DNA from: CAYNSB01 sp964399625
GTDB taxonomy: Bacteria; Planctomycetota; Phycisphaerae; Phycisphaerales; UBA1924
Assembly (NCBI GenBank): GCA_964399625.1
Contig: CAYNSB010000060.1
Location: 1 to 18,340 of the forward strand
Length of the DNA stretch: 18,340 nt
Direction of reading: 5' to 3'
The position numbers and the translations under genes were made by a program. Positions 1 through 6,673 of the stretch are shown one piece after another. The stretch's first letter is position 1; every line of letters begins with the position of its first letter. The notes below the pieces were generated by a model, which made no database searches, was not told the DNA's origin, and worked only from the letters and a program-made list of their open reading frames with translations.

Positions 1-344
1 AGGTCGCCAAGCACAACGCCAACGTCTGGCTCCTCAACACCGGCTGGTCCGGCGGCGCCTACGGCGTCGGCGCTCGCTTCAAGCTCGCCTACACCCGCGC
101 CATGGTCACCGCCATCCTCAACGGCTCGCTCAACAAGGCCAAGTTCACTCCCGACGCCATCTTCGGCCTCCCGCTCCCCGATGCCGTCCCCGCCGTCCCG
201 CCCGAGGTCCTCCAGCCGCGAAACACCTGGAAGGACGGCGCGGCCTACGACACCCAGGCCAAGAAACTCGCCAAACTCTTCCGCGAGAACGACGCCAAGT
301 TCGACATGCCCGACGCCGTCCGCAACGCGGGACCGAGGGGGTAA
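1..344 (+). CDS. pckA: Phosphoenolpyruvate carboxykinase (ATP), C-terminal fragment
   Basis: Partial gene; the 5' end lies outside the window and the readable frame begins at base 3. It encodes the last 113 residues of ATP-type PEP carboxykinase, which converts oxaloacetate and ATP to PEP, CO2 and ADP in the cytosol at the start of gluconeogenesis. The signature is the stretch NTGWSGGAYGVGARFKL followed by YTRAMVTAIL, the conserved late block of the ATP-dependent family (usual form NTGWTGGPYGVGKR). The tail with FGLPLPDAVPAVPPEVLQPR and a conserved NTW is also typical of the family's C-terminus. The stop is TAA at 342-344. Coding-strand composition is C-rich, unlike the plus-strand genes after 4.2 kb. 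The family call is firm; the GTP-type enzyme is unrelated in this region. Confidence 0.93.
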   Translation, partial: VAKHNANVWLLNTGWSGGAYGVGARFKLAYTRAMVTAILNGSLNKAKFTPDAIFGLPLPDAVPAVPPEVLQPRNTWKDGAAYDTQAKKLAKLFRENDAKFDMPDAVRNAGPRG

Positions 345-350
345 GGACTG

Positions 351-938
351 TTGCGAGGTTGGCTGTACAAACTAAGTCACCCGTGGCGGGTTCGCAAGGA
401 TGCGGGCAGGTTGCGAATTCGGGATTGGAAACGCTTTCCCGCCTGGGAGTTTTGCTTCGACGAGGAAGGCATCCCAGGTCAAACCGAAGCGACAATGCGC
501 CCTTACAAGGGGACCCTTCCGATTCAGTCGAGGGAGTTCTTCGGCGGGGTCGCGTGCTCAATGACGATGAATTGCGGGAAGGTCGTGCCCGGAGTGGTTT
601 GGGTGTCGGCATCGGAGTTTGGAGAAGAACGCACCCACGACTCGGACCTGTGGCTCGATCAACCCGCGGCGCGCATATGCAAGGTGCCGATCCCCTCGGA
701 CTACAGCCAAATCATCTATGTGGAGAGTTGGCGCATCGGTTTCAGCATTGCTGTCGAGCAGTATCTCTCAGATGAACAGGCCATGGCTCGGATCGGACTC
801 GTTTACCGCACATTGGAAGTGAGTTCCGATCAAATGTGGCCCATCACGGTGCGGCCTCAACTTCGCATCGCGGGATGGCCGTCACAGTGGCAATTTCGCG
901 GATGGCGCCGCGCCCGAACGAACACGCTGCTCGAGTAG
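351..938 (+). CDS. Hypothetical protein with DEEGxxGQxExTxRP motif, lower GC
   Basis: An open frame of 195 codons starts 6 bases after the pckA stop. I cannot assign a function. Near its N-terminus it has FDEEGIPGQTEATMRPY; as I recall, a DEEGxxGQxExTxRP block occurs in uncharacterised bacterial proteins of about 150-180 residues, but I cannot confirm homology here. The rest is a plausible soluble protein with many Trp residues and no signal peptide or membrane segment. The start is unclear: TTG at 351, or TTG at 411 with AAGGA at 396-400 upstream. ATG 495 would remove the motif and is unlikely. Base composition is visibly lower in GC than its neighbours (31 of 60 bases at 721-780, against 46 of 60 in the start of tpiA), suggesting relatively recent acquisition. 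It could be a cargo or immunity-type gene, but nothing in the sequence shows that. Confidence 0.6.
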   Translation: MRGWLYKLSHPWRVRKDAGRLRIRDWKRFPAWEFCFDEEGIPGQTEATMRPYKGTLPIQSREFFGGVACSMTMNCGKVVPGVVWVSASEFGEERTHDSDLWLDQPAARICKVPIPSDYSQIIYVESWRIGFSIAVEQYLSDEQAMARIGLVYRTLEVSSDQMWPITVRPQLRIAGWPSQWQFRGWRRARTNTLLE

Positions 939-1126
939 CCTCATCGCCAAGAACGAAGCGTTCCGATCGCACGCACCGCCACGCACGCCTCGCCGTGAAC
1001 GCCCCCTTCGCGTTTTCGCGTCCTTCGCGTTGCAAATTCTCTCTCATCGACCTTCCCCGCGCGCACTCTCGCGGTCCTGCGCCCATTCCCCCTTGCACCA
1101 GCCCGGCCGCGCTCCATCATCCACGC
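939..1126. other. Non-coding spacer with TTCGCGT repeats
   Basis: No credible gene is seen on either strand; the open frames through here are shadows rich in Arg, Ser and Pro. The stretch holds three copies of TTCGCGT at 1007-1013, 1015-1021 and 1024-1030, an imperfect tandem array with a unit of 8-9 bases. A pyrimidine-rich run leads into the possible small gene that follows. Confidence 0.5.
1007..1030 (+). repeat. Imperfect tandem TTCGCGT repeat (3 copies)
   Basis: TTCGCGT occurs at 1007, 1015 and 1024, separated by one or two bases. The copies lie in non-coding DNA. They are the first of several short tandem arrays with 8- to 14-base units in the 1.0-1.26 kb block. Confidence 0.6.
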
Positions 1127-1184
1127 ATGTGCCTGAGCAACACACCATCATCATCGATCCACCCCCACACCACGGCCCCGGATG

Positions 1185-1208
1185 CCGAATCCCGTCTCCC
1201 GAATCCCG
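1185..1208 (+). repeat. Direct repeat CCGAATCCCG (2 copies, 14-base period)
   Basis: CCGAATCCCG is present at 1185-1194 and again at 1199-1208. It sits a few bases before the octamer array, in the low-complexity part of the possible decayed gene. Confidence 0.55.
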
Positions 1209-1223
1209 CTCCTCCCCCCACTC

Positions 1224-1255
1224 CGTCTCTTCGTCTCTCCATCTCTCCGTCTCTT
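1224..1255 (+). repeat. Octanucleotide tandem repeat CGTCTCTY (4 units)
   Basis: The units are CGTCTCTT (1224-1231), CGTCTCTC (1232-1239), a CATCTCTC variant (1240-1247) and CGTCTCTT (1248-1255). The same octamer, on the opposite strand, forms the array at 16230-16293 between kamA and the first ATP-grasp gene. In both places the pyrimidine strand is the one that would be sense for the gene downstream. Confidence 0.8.
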
Positions 1256-1557
1256 CTCCTCCTCGACTTTCTCTCCCCCGACTACACCCTGCCCGCCATC
1301 GCGCGCAAGCACAACATCCCCATCACCGACCTTCTCAACTGGTACGAGGAACCCCAAACCCAATCTCTGCTCGCGCGCCTGGAATCGATGCACAACCATC
1401 GCACGCGCCTGCTCGCCGCTGCGCAGGCCGATCTCGCCCTGAGCACCCTCACGCGCCTCGCCGCCAACGTCGAGCCGACCATCCGCGACGAGACCTCGCG
1501 CAAGTCCGCCGCGGCCATGCTCCGCGCCCGTTCACCCGTCCCGGCGTCGCCCCATAA

Positions 1558-1795
1558 GCCGAGCGCCCGCGCCCATTCTGCAAGGGCGCGCCCGCAAGCG
1601 CCAACATCTTCACCATCCGAGAATCTCGCTTCCCCCGCCAAGCCCGCCGATCCCCATCCGCCCGTCCGCCACCCAACTCCTCCCGGGTTCACCAACTCTG
1701 AACACAAATCCGACCCCCTCGATCACCCAGTTTCGCAGCCGCAGCCCTCGAACCGCGGTAGAATCAGTGCTTCACTGCCAAGAGGAGCCCGAGAC
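1558..1795. other. Intergenic stretch before the pseudopilin gene
   Basis: No convincing gene is seen. The frame that stays open here gives only a Pro/Ser/His-rich product. GCGCCC at 1569-1574 and GGGCGC at 1583-1588 can pair across a short loop, without a T-run. The last 40 bases hold the promoter-like TAGAAT hexamer (1759-1764) and the ribosome-binding site AGGAG (1783-1787) of the pseudopilin gene. Confidence 0.4.
1759..1764 (+). promoter_or_regulatory. Probable -10 element (TAGAAT) of the pseudopilin gene
   Basis: TAGAAT lies 31 bases before the GTG start in GC-rich DNA and fits TANNNT. It would give a leader of about 25 bases containing AGGAG. No good -35 element is visible at 16-18 bases. 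Confidence 0.45.
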
Positions 1796-2791
1796 GTGAC
1801 CACCCTGCGCCGCGCCTTCACCCTCATCGAGCTCCTCGTCGTCATCGCGATCATCGCGATCCTCATCGGAATCCTCCTCCCCTCGCTCGCCGGCGCCCGC
1901 GAGGCCGCGCGTGGCGTCGCCTGCCAGGCGACCATGCGATCCCTCGTCCTCGCGCAGGCCGCGTACGAAACGGACAACAAGGGCTTCCTGGTCGGTCCCA
2001 ACACGTCGGGCGCCGCGCTCAACAACGGCGCCGCCTACTCCGAGGGTCGCAGCACCCCATGCCAGGACTGGGACTTCGTCTCCCCCCTGCTGGGCGAGAA
2101 CCTCAACTTCCCCACGGACCAGCTCCTGAAGTTCCAGGAGATCTGCATGACCAAGTTCCGTTGTCCCACCAACACCGTGCGCTACAAGTCGCGGTTCTCC
2201 GGGCAGCCGCTGCCCATCGAGCAGGCCAACGGCGACCAGCCCCTCACGCTCAGCTACCTCATCCCCGCCTACTTCCAGGTGTACGCACAGGGCGCGACCG
2301 GCATACCGCGCGGCGCCGAGACGTGCACCGCCGGCGAGCCGGTCGTCCTCCCCAAGGGCTACCAGCCCAAGGTCGATCAGGTCGGCTCCTCGCTCGCGAA
2401 GAAGATCATGTCCTTCGAGGGCGCCCGCTACTGGAACTCGTCGATCTCCGGCTTCGACTATTCCACCGTCACCAACGGCTCCGGGCTCTCGGGCACGCCC
2501 CAGGGCAACTTCCTCTCGCGTGGCAACGCCTTCATGGGCTCGGGCGAGAACTACGAGCGCGTCAACGGCGCGCCCACGGACCTCACCAAGCGCATCTCCC
2601 TCCGCCACGGCAAGAAGATGAACGCCGCGATGTTCGATGGGCACGTCGAGGCCCTGGACAACGCCCAGAGCGCCAACCCCTCGTACTACCTGCCGTCGCG
2701 CTCGACGCTCCGCGTCGCGAGCCAGTCCTGGTGGTCCGTCCTCGGGCCCACCGACTCGCCCCTGCGCAAGGACAACGCGATCATCCCGTAA
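1796..2791 (+). CDS. Prepilin-type N-terminal cleavage/methylation protein with H-X9-DG motif
   Basis: 331 residues. The N-terminus MTTLRRAFTLIELL is a type IV prepilin/type II secretion pseudopilin leader: cleavage is expected between Ala7 and Phe8, with the key Glu at position +5 (Glu12). A hydrophobic segment VVIAIIAILIGILLPSLAG follows and would anchor the protein in the inner membrane. After a long extracytoplasmic domain comes HGKKMNAAMFDG, the H-X9-DG motif (His271, Asp281, Gly282) of the large planctomycetal family of such proteins. GTG at 1796 is chosen because AGGAG lies at 1783-1787, 8 bases upstream, and because the leader must be N-terminal; the longer open frame reaching back to 836 is incidental. 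The role is probably export or surface structure, exact function unknown. It is convergent with the next gene, leaving only 33 bases. Confidence 0.88.
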   Translation: MTTLRRAFTLIELLVVIAIIAILIGILLPSLAGAREAARGVACQATMRSLVLAQAAYETDNKGFLVGPNTSGAALNNGAAYSEGRSTPCQDWDFVSPLLGENLNFPTDQLLKFQEICMTKFRCPTNTVRYKSRFSGQPLPIEQANGDQPLTLSYLIPAYFQVYAQGATGIPRGAETCTAGEPVVLPKGYQPKVDQVGSSLAKKIMSFEGARYWNSSISGFDYSTVTNGSGLSGTPQGNFLSRGNAFMGSGENYERVNGAPTDLTKRISLRHGKKMNAAMFDGHVEALDNAQSANPSYYLPSRSTLRVASQSWWSVLGPTDSPLRKDNAIIP

Positions 2792-2824
2792 CCGGGAGCT
2801 CGCGCCCCACGCCCGGCGCTCCAC

Positions 2825-4129
2825 TCACATCGCAAAGTGCCGCACGCGGGCCAGGCTCCGCCGCAGCTCCGCGCGGAAGTCCGGGTGCGCGATCGATACG
2901 AGCGCCTCGCCGCGCTCGCGCAGGCTCAGCCCGTGCAGGTTCACGGCCCCGTGCTCCGTCACCACCCAGTGCACGTGCCCGCGCGTCGTCACGACGCCCG
3001 CGCCCGGGGCCAGTTCAGCCACGATCCGCGAACGCAGCCCGCCCTTGTCCGGGCTGCCGTACGTCGAGGGCAGCGCGACGATCGCCTTCCCTCCCCGCGA
3101 GAGCGCCGCGCCCCGGATGAAGTCCATCTGCCCGCCGATGCCCGAGTAAATGTCGTGCCCGATCGAGTCCGCGTTGACCTGCCCGGAGAGATCGATCGAC
3201 AGCGCCGAGTTGATCGCGACGGTCCGGTCGTTCTTGCGGATGAGCGCGGTGTCGTTCGTTCGATCGCACGGGTGGAACTCGACCAGCGGGTTGTCGTCCA
3301 CGAAGTCCATCAGGCGCTGCGAGCCCAGCACGAAGCTCGTCACCAGGCGTCCCGGGTGCACGCTCTTGAGGCGGTTGGTGATCACGCCGCCCTCGACCAG
3401 CGGGATCACCCCGTCGGAGAACATCTCCGTGTGCACGCCCAGCTCGTGCTTGTTGCCCAGGCGCGCGAGCACCGCGTCGGGCACCGCCCCGATGCCCATC
3501 TGCAGCGCCGAGCCGTCCTCGATCAGGTCCGCGATCAGCTCGCCCATGCGGGACTCGATGGGGTTCGGCGGGCGCGTCCGGTGCAGGTGCAGCGGGCGGT
3601 CCGTGCGGACAAACGCGCGCAGGCCCGAGAGCATCACGGACGTGTTCCCCAGCGTGCGGGGCATGCGCGCGTTGATCTCCGCGAGCACGAGCGGCGCCGA
3701 GTCCACCGCGGCGCGGGCGGCGTCGCACGCCGTGCCCAGCGAGCAGATCGCGTGCGAGTCCGGCGGCGAGAGCTGGACGATCGCGGCGTCGAGGCGGATG
3801 GTGCCCGAGCGGAACAGGTGCGGGATGTCCGAGAGGAACACAGGGATGAACTCGGCGCGCCCCTGGGCGACGGCGGTCCGCACGGCCTCTCCCACGAACA
3901 GGGACATGGACGTGAACCGGCGCTCCATGCCGGGCTGGGCGAACGGGGCCGGGCCCATCGTGTGCAGGTGGTACAGGCGTACGCCCTCAAGGTCCGTCCG
4001 TCGGGCCAGCGCCTCGAGCAGCGGCGTGGGCGTGGCGCACGACCCGTGGACGAACACCTTCATCCCGCTGCGGATGTGCGAGACGACCTCCTCGGCGCTG
4101 ACGCCACGATCCATAGACGACACGGACAT
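2825..4129 (-). CDS. Acetyl-CoA hydrolase/transferase family, 4-hydroxybutyrate CoA-transferase-like
   Basis: 434 residues, the usual size for this cytosolic family, which moves CoA between acetyl-CoA and carboxylates such as 4-hydroxybutyrate or butyrate through a glutamyl-CoA intermediate. The N-terminal half holds GSCATPTPLLEAL and LSPPDSHAICSLG; the C-terminal half holds GIGAVPDAVLARL, then GVHTEMFSDGV, in which Glu235 matches the catalytic glutamate of the family, and later GIGGQMDFIRGA and VTEHGAVNLHG. ATG at 4129 is preferred over the upstream start at 4240 because GGAG lies 6 bases before it and the longer form would overrun the divergent tpiA promoter. A TAGAGT hexamer at 4179-4174 could be its -10 element. 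Substrate cannot be settled from sequence; no 4-hydroxybutyrate genes are adjacent. Confidence 0.88.
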   Translation of the reverse strand: MSVSSMDRGVSAEEVVSHIRSGMKVFVHGSCATPTPLLEALARRTDLEGVRLYHLHTMGPAPFAQPGMERRFTSMSLFVGEAVRTAVAQGRAEFIPVFLSDIPHLFRSGTIRLDAAIVQLSPPDSHAICSLGTACDAARAAVDSAPLVLAEINARMPRTLGNTSVMLSGLRAFVRTDRPLHLHRTRPPNPIESRMGELIADLIEDGSALQMGIGAVPDAVLARLGNKHELGVHTEMFSDGVIPLVEGGVITNRLKSVHPGRLVTSFVLGSQRLMDFVDDNPLVEFHPCDRTNDTALIRKNDRTVAINSALSIDLSGQVNADSIGHDIYSGIGGQMDFIRGAALSRGGKAIVALPSTYGSPDKGGLRSRIVAELAPGAGVVTTRGHVHWVVTEHGAVNLHGLSLRERGEALVSIAHPDFRAELRRSLARVRHFAM

Positions 4130-4173
4130 CGCATGCTCCACTGGTGCGGACGCCCGTCCGGGCATCCCGGGGC

Positions 4174-4179
4174 ACTCTA
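4174..4179 (-). promoter_or_regulatory. Possible -10 element (TAGAGT) of the CoA-transferase gene
   Basis: Reading on the minus strand, TAGAGT lies 44 bases before the ATG at 4129. The leader would carry GGAG and a CGGACG/CGTCCG inverted repeat (4147-4160). It lies back to back with the tpiA -10 element, so the upstream regions of the two promoters would overlap. Confidence 0.35.
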
Positions 4180-4207
4180 GCGCGCGGACGTGCGGCCGCG
4201 TCGCCCA

Positions 4208-4213
4208 TACACT
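4208..4213 (+). promoter_or_regulatory. Probable -10 element (TACACT) of tpiA, leaderless spacing
   Basis: TACACT ends 8 bases before the tpiA ATG. A start of transcription 6-8 bases downstream would fall on or next to the start codon, so the mRNA would have almost no leader. No Shine-Dalgarno sequence is present in the eight bases between. Confidence 0.45.
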
Positions 4214-4221
4214 CGCGCCCC

Positions 4222-5004
4222 ATGAGCACACGCAGACCATTCGTTGGCGGCAACTGGAAGATGAACACCGATCGCGGCGGCGCGCAGGCGCTGGCGCGGG
4301 GCGTGGTGGACGGGCTCGTGGGCCTGCAGGGCGTGGACGCGGCGGTCTTCCCGCCGTTCCCGTACCTGCTCGCGGTGGGCTCGATCCTGCGTGAGCGTGG
4401 CTCGGCGGTGAAGCTGGGCGCGCAGGACGCGTACTTCGAGCCCGACGGCGCGTTCACGGGAGAGGTGTCGGTCGCGATGCTCCGCGACTGCGGCGTGTCG
4501 GTCGTGCTCACGGGGCACTCGGAGCGCCGGCACGTGCTGGGCGAGAGCGAGAACCTCGTGCACCGCAAGACGAGCGCGGTGCTCGCCGCGGGACTCGAGT
4601 GCGTGCTGTGCGTGGGCGAGAAGCTCGAGGAGCGCGAGGACGGGCGGACGGACATGGTGAACGAGGAGCAGGTGCGCCTGGGTCTGCGGGACGTGCCGGC
4701 CGAGCACGTGGATCGTCTGATCGTCGCGTACGAGCCGGTGTGGGCGATCGGCACGGGGCGGACGGCGAGCCCCAACGACGCGCAGGACGCGCAGGGAAAG
4801 ATCCGTCGCGTGCTGGCGGACCTCTACAGCGCGGACATCGCGTCGCGGGTGCGGATCATCTACGGCGGGTCGATGAAGGGGAGCAACGCGCGGGAGCTGA
4901 TGGCCCAGGGCGATGTGGACGGGGGCTTGATCGGTGGGGCCTCGCTCAAGGCCCCAGAGTTCACCTCGATCGTGCGTGCGGCGGCGGCTCGCTCGGGCGC
5001 GTGA
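4222..5004 (+). CDS. tpiA: Triose-phosphate isomerase
   Basis: 260 residues, full length for this TIM-barrel enzyme, which interconverts dihydroxyacetone phosphate and glyceraldehyde 3-phosphate in glycolysis and gluconeogenesis. Substrate-binding NWKMN carries Lys13. LTGHSERR carries the electrophilic His99. AYEPVWAIGTGRTA carries the catalytic base Glu171 and the mobile phosphate-gripping loop. YGGSMK (from Tyr214) and the GLIGGASL phosphate-binding turn complete the site. ATG 4222 gives the standard N-terminus; the open frame upstream crosses the promoter. It lies 52 bases before secG on the same strand, a pairing seen in many bacteria. Composition switches to G-rich on the coding strand here, in contrast to the pseudopilin gene. 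Confidence 0.97.
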   Translation: MSTRRPFVGGNWKMNTDRGGAQALARGVVDGLVGLQGVDAAVFPPFPYLLAVGSILRERGSAVKLGAQDAYFEPDGAFTGEVSVAMLRDCGVSVVLTGHSERRHVLGESENLVHRKTSAVLAAGLECVLCVGEKLEEREDGRTDMVNEEQVRLGLRDVPAEHVDRLIVAYEPVWAIGTGRTASPNDAQDAQGKIRRVLADLYSADIASRVRIIYGGSMKGSNARELMAQGDVDGGLIGGASLKAPEFTSIVRAAAARSGA

Positions 5005-5021
5005 AGACGGGGGGAAGCGCC

Positions 5022-5027
5022 TATCCT
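5022..5027 (+). promoter_or_regulatory. Possible -10 element (TATCCT) of secG
   Basis: TATCCT lies in the tpiA-secG gap, 29 bases before the secG ATG. The short leader it would produce contains AAGGA at 5040-5044. Read-through from tpiA is also likely, so this may be an additional promoter. Confidence 0.35.
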
Positions 5028-5056
5028 TCCCTCTCTCGGAAGGAAACCCCCGGACC

Positions 5057-5596
5057 ATGCTTTCCACGCTCGCGCAGATCAATCCGATCGTCACCAACAT
5101 CCTCGTCGTCCTGTTCCTGATCGTGTGCGTCCTGATGATCCTGACGGTGCTGATCCAGCGCCCGATGGGTGGCGGGCTGGCCGGCGCGTTCGGGTCCGGG
5201 GCGGGCTCCGGGCAGACGGCGTTCGGCACCAAGACCGGCGATGCGCTGACGATTGCCACGATCACGATGTTTGTGATCTATCTCGGGTTTGCGATCGGGC
5301 TGAACTTCGCGGTGGGCACGGCGGCGACTCCACGCTCGCAGGGGTCTCAGACGCCGGCGCCAACCACGACCGCTCCGGCGGGCGCAACGACGCCAGGCGA
5401 CAACAAGCCCGCGGACGGCGCGCCGGCGGAGACCAAGCCCGCGGAGACGAAGCCTGCGGAGACCAAGCCCGGTGAGTCTGCGGCTCCGGGTGGTGGTGCG
5501 GCCCAGCCCGCTCCCGTTCCGGCGGCGCCCGCTGGTGAGGCGCCCAAGCCCGCGGGGGGAACGACTCAGCCCGCCACGCCCGCGGCGCCCAAGTGA
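5057..5596 (+). CDS. secG: Preprotein translocase subunit SecG with long Pro/Ala-rich tail
   Basis: 179 residues. SecG is the small inner-membrane partner of SecYE that aids SecA-driven protein export. Two membrane segments are visible, about residues 12-33 and 64-86, with the family loop between them (IQRPMGGGLAGAFG, then GSGQTAFGTKTGD). The family is usually about 70-130 residues; here a tail of roughly 90 residues rich in Pro, Ala, Thr and Gly follows the second membrane segment, including three exact AETKP units encoded by a 15-base repeat at 5426-5470. ATG 5057 is preceded by AAGGA at a somewhat long spacing of 12 bases. The tail is probably disordered; whether it contributes to export is unknown. 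Confidence 0.93.
   Translation: MLSTLAQINPIVTNILVVLFLIVCVLMILTVLIQRPMGGGLAGAFGSGAGSGQTAFGTKTGDALTIATITMFVIYLGFAIGLNFAVGTAATPRSQGSQTPAPTTTAPAGATTPGDNKPADGAPAETKPAETKPAETKPGESAAPGGGAAQPAPVPAAPAGEAPKPAGGTTQPATPAAPK
5426..5470 (+). repeat. Three 15-base in-frame repeats encoding AETKP
   Basis: Units at 5426-5440, 5441-5455 and 5456-5470 differ at only two third-codon positions in the middle copy. They lie inside the secG tail and could expand or contract without breaking the frame. Confidence 0.8.
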
Positions 5597-5648
5597 TCGA
5601 TGGCGCGGGTGCAGTGATCGCGGCCTTTGGGTCGCGACGGAGGTGCGC

Positions 5649-6539
5649 GTGATCCGGAGCATGACTGGATTCGGCGAGGCGTCGTCCCAGGTCGGCTCGG
5701 CGCACTACTTCGTCGAGGTTCGCTCGCTCAATTCGAAGTTCTTTAAGGCGGTGATCCGTCTTCCCGACGAGTTCCAGGGGCTCGAGGCGGAGATGGAGAG
5801 CATCCTGCGTGCGCGGGTGGCGCGGGGGACGATCACGGTGACGGCGTCGTGCACGGACACGTCGTCGGGCGCGGCGCACGAGATCAATCACTCGGCGATG
5901 GCGCGGTACATCGAGCAGTTGCGCAAGGCGCCGCAGGTGGCGGGCGGAGAGGTGAAGATCGACCTTGGGGCGCTGCTGTCGCTGCCGGGCGTGCTGCAGC
6001 CGCCGGCGGACGAGGAGGCGCGCCTGCAGCGTGCGCGAGAGGCGTTCTTTCCGCTGCTGGAGCGGGCGGTGCAGGGGCTGATCCGGATGCGCGAGACGGA
6101 GGGTCGCCCGTTGCGCGAGGAGCTGCTCAAGCACCGGGACCTGATCGAGTCGAACCTGTCGATGATCAAGGGCAAGGCGCCGGAGGTGGTGGCGGTGTAC
6201 GAGCAGCGTCTGAAGACGCGGATCGAGACGCTGCTGTCGTCGGCGGGGATGCGCGTGGAGCCGGTGGAGCTGATCCGCGAGATCGCGGTGTACGCGGAGC
6301 GGACGGACATCGCCGAGGAGATCATGCGTCTGTCGGGGCACATGGAGCAGTTCGCGCAGTTGCTGTCGAACAACTCCGAGAAGCCAGTGGGGAGGACGCT
6401 GGACTTCCTGACGCAGGAGATGCTGCGTGAGGCGAACACGATCGCGAGCAAATCGCCCGATTCGGAGATCTCTCGGGCGATCGTGGAGGTGAAGGGGGCG
6501 ATCGATCGGATCAAGGAGCAGGTCCAGAACGTCGAATAA
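5649..6539 (+). CDS. yicC: YicC family endoribonuclease-type protein
   Basis: 296 residues, close to E. coli YicC (287), a cytosolic protein of a family with reported endoribonuclease activity and a role in RNA turnover. The N-terminal domain begins with the family signature MIRSMTGFGEA and continues VEVRSLNSKFFKAVIRLP. The C-terminal DUF1732 domain is seen in SGHMEQFAQLL, EKPVGRTLDFLTQEM and REANTIASKSPDSEIS, ending in the alpha-helical segment VEVKGAIDRIKEQVQNVE. GTG 5649 is chosen because GGAGG at 5639-5643 is 5 bases upstream and the protein then starts as homologues do; ATG 5661 is the alternative. It follows secG after 52 bases and may share its transcript. Confidence 0.93.
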   Translation: MIRSMTGFGEASSQVGSAHYFVEVRSLNSKFFKAVIRLPDEFQGLEAEMESILRARVARGTITVTASCTDTSSGAAHEINHSAMARYIEQLRKAPQVAGGEVKIDLGALLSLPGVLQPPADEEARLQRAREAFFPLLERAVQGLIRMRETEGRPLREELLKHRDLIESNLSMIKGKAPEVVAVYEQRLKTRIETLLSSAGMRVEPVELIREIAVYAERTDIAEEIMRLSGHMEQFAQLLSNNSEKPVGRTLDFLTQEMLREANTIASKSPDSEISRAIVEVKGAIDRIKEQVQNVE

Positions 6540-6673
6540 GACGTTGAGCGGCGTGGCGTAGAGCCAGTGGCCGCGGCGAACGGTTCGTGTGCTGTTTGGA
6601 GTGTCGTGCGGTGACCTCCTCAGACGGCGAATCTCTGGAACGGCGTGCGTTCGGGCGGCGAATAGACGCTCCG

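Larger units (their letters stand above)
1127..1557 (+). pseudogene. Possible small helix-turn-helix-like gene, probably decayed
   Basis: One frame here encodes a protein-like core at about 1264-1530: a segment with LSPDYTLPAIARKHNIPITD then LLNWYEEPQTQSLLARLE, followed by amphipathic helices ending in ETSRKSAAAMLR. The first part resembles a short helix-turn-helix, in which a helper decides when a position is 'visited' by a recognition helix, followed by a helical tail. The only ATG upstream is at 1127; it has no Shine-Dalgarno sequence and its first 45 codons are low-complexity and run through the octamer repeat. The frame has no stop before the prepilin gene and becomes Pro/Ser/Arg-rich after about 1530. 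A shift into the next frame near 1530 would end at TAA 1555-1557 shortly after the helices. I therefore read this as a frameshifted or degenerate gene; a real short protein with a sequencing error is the alternative. Confidence 0.3.

Noticed and set aside
836..1795. Long open frame running into the pseudopilin gene, read as one 651-residue protein
   Set aside because: The part before 1796 is low-complexity apart from the short helical core, and a prepilin leader must be at the N-terminus. The GTG at 1796 has a good Shine-Dalgarno sequence.
2837..4180. Plus-strand open frames opposite the CoA-transferase gene
   Set aside because: Composition is Arg/Val/His-biased with no recognisable domain, as expected of the shadow of a GC-rich gene.
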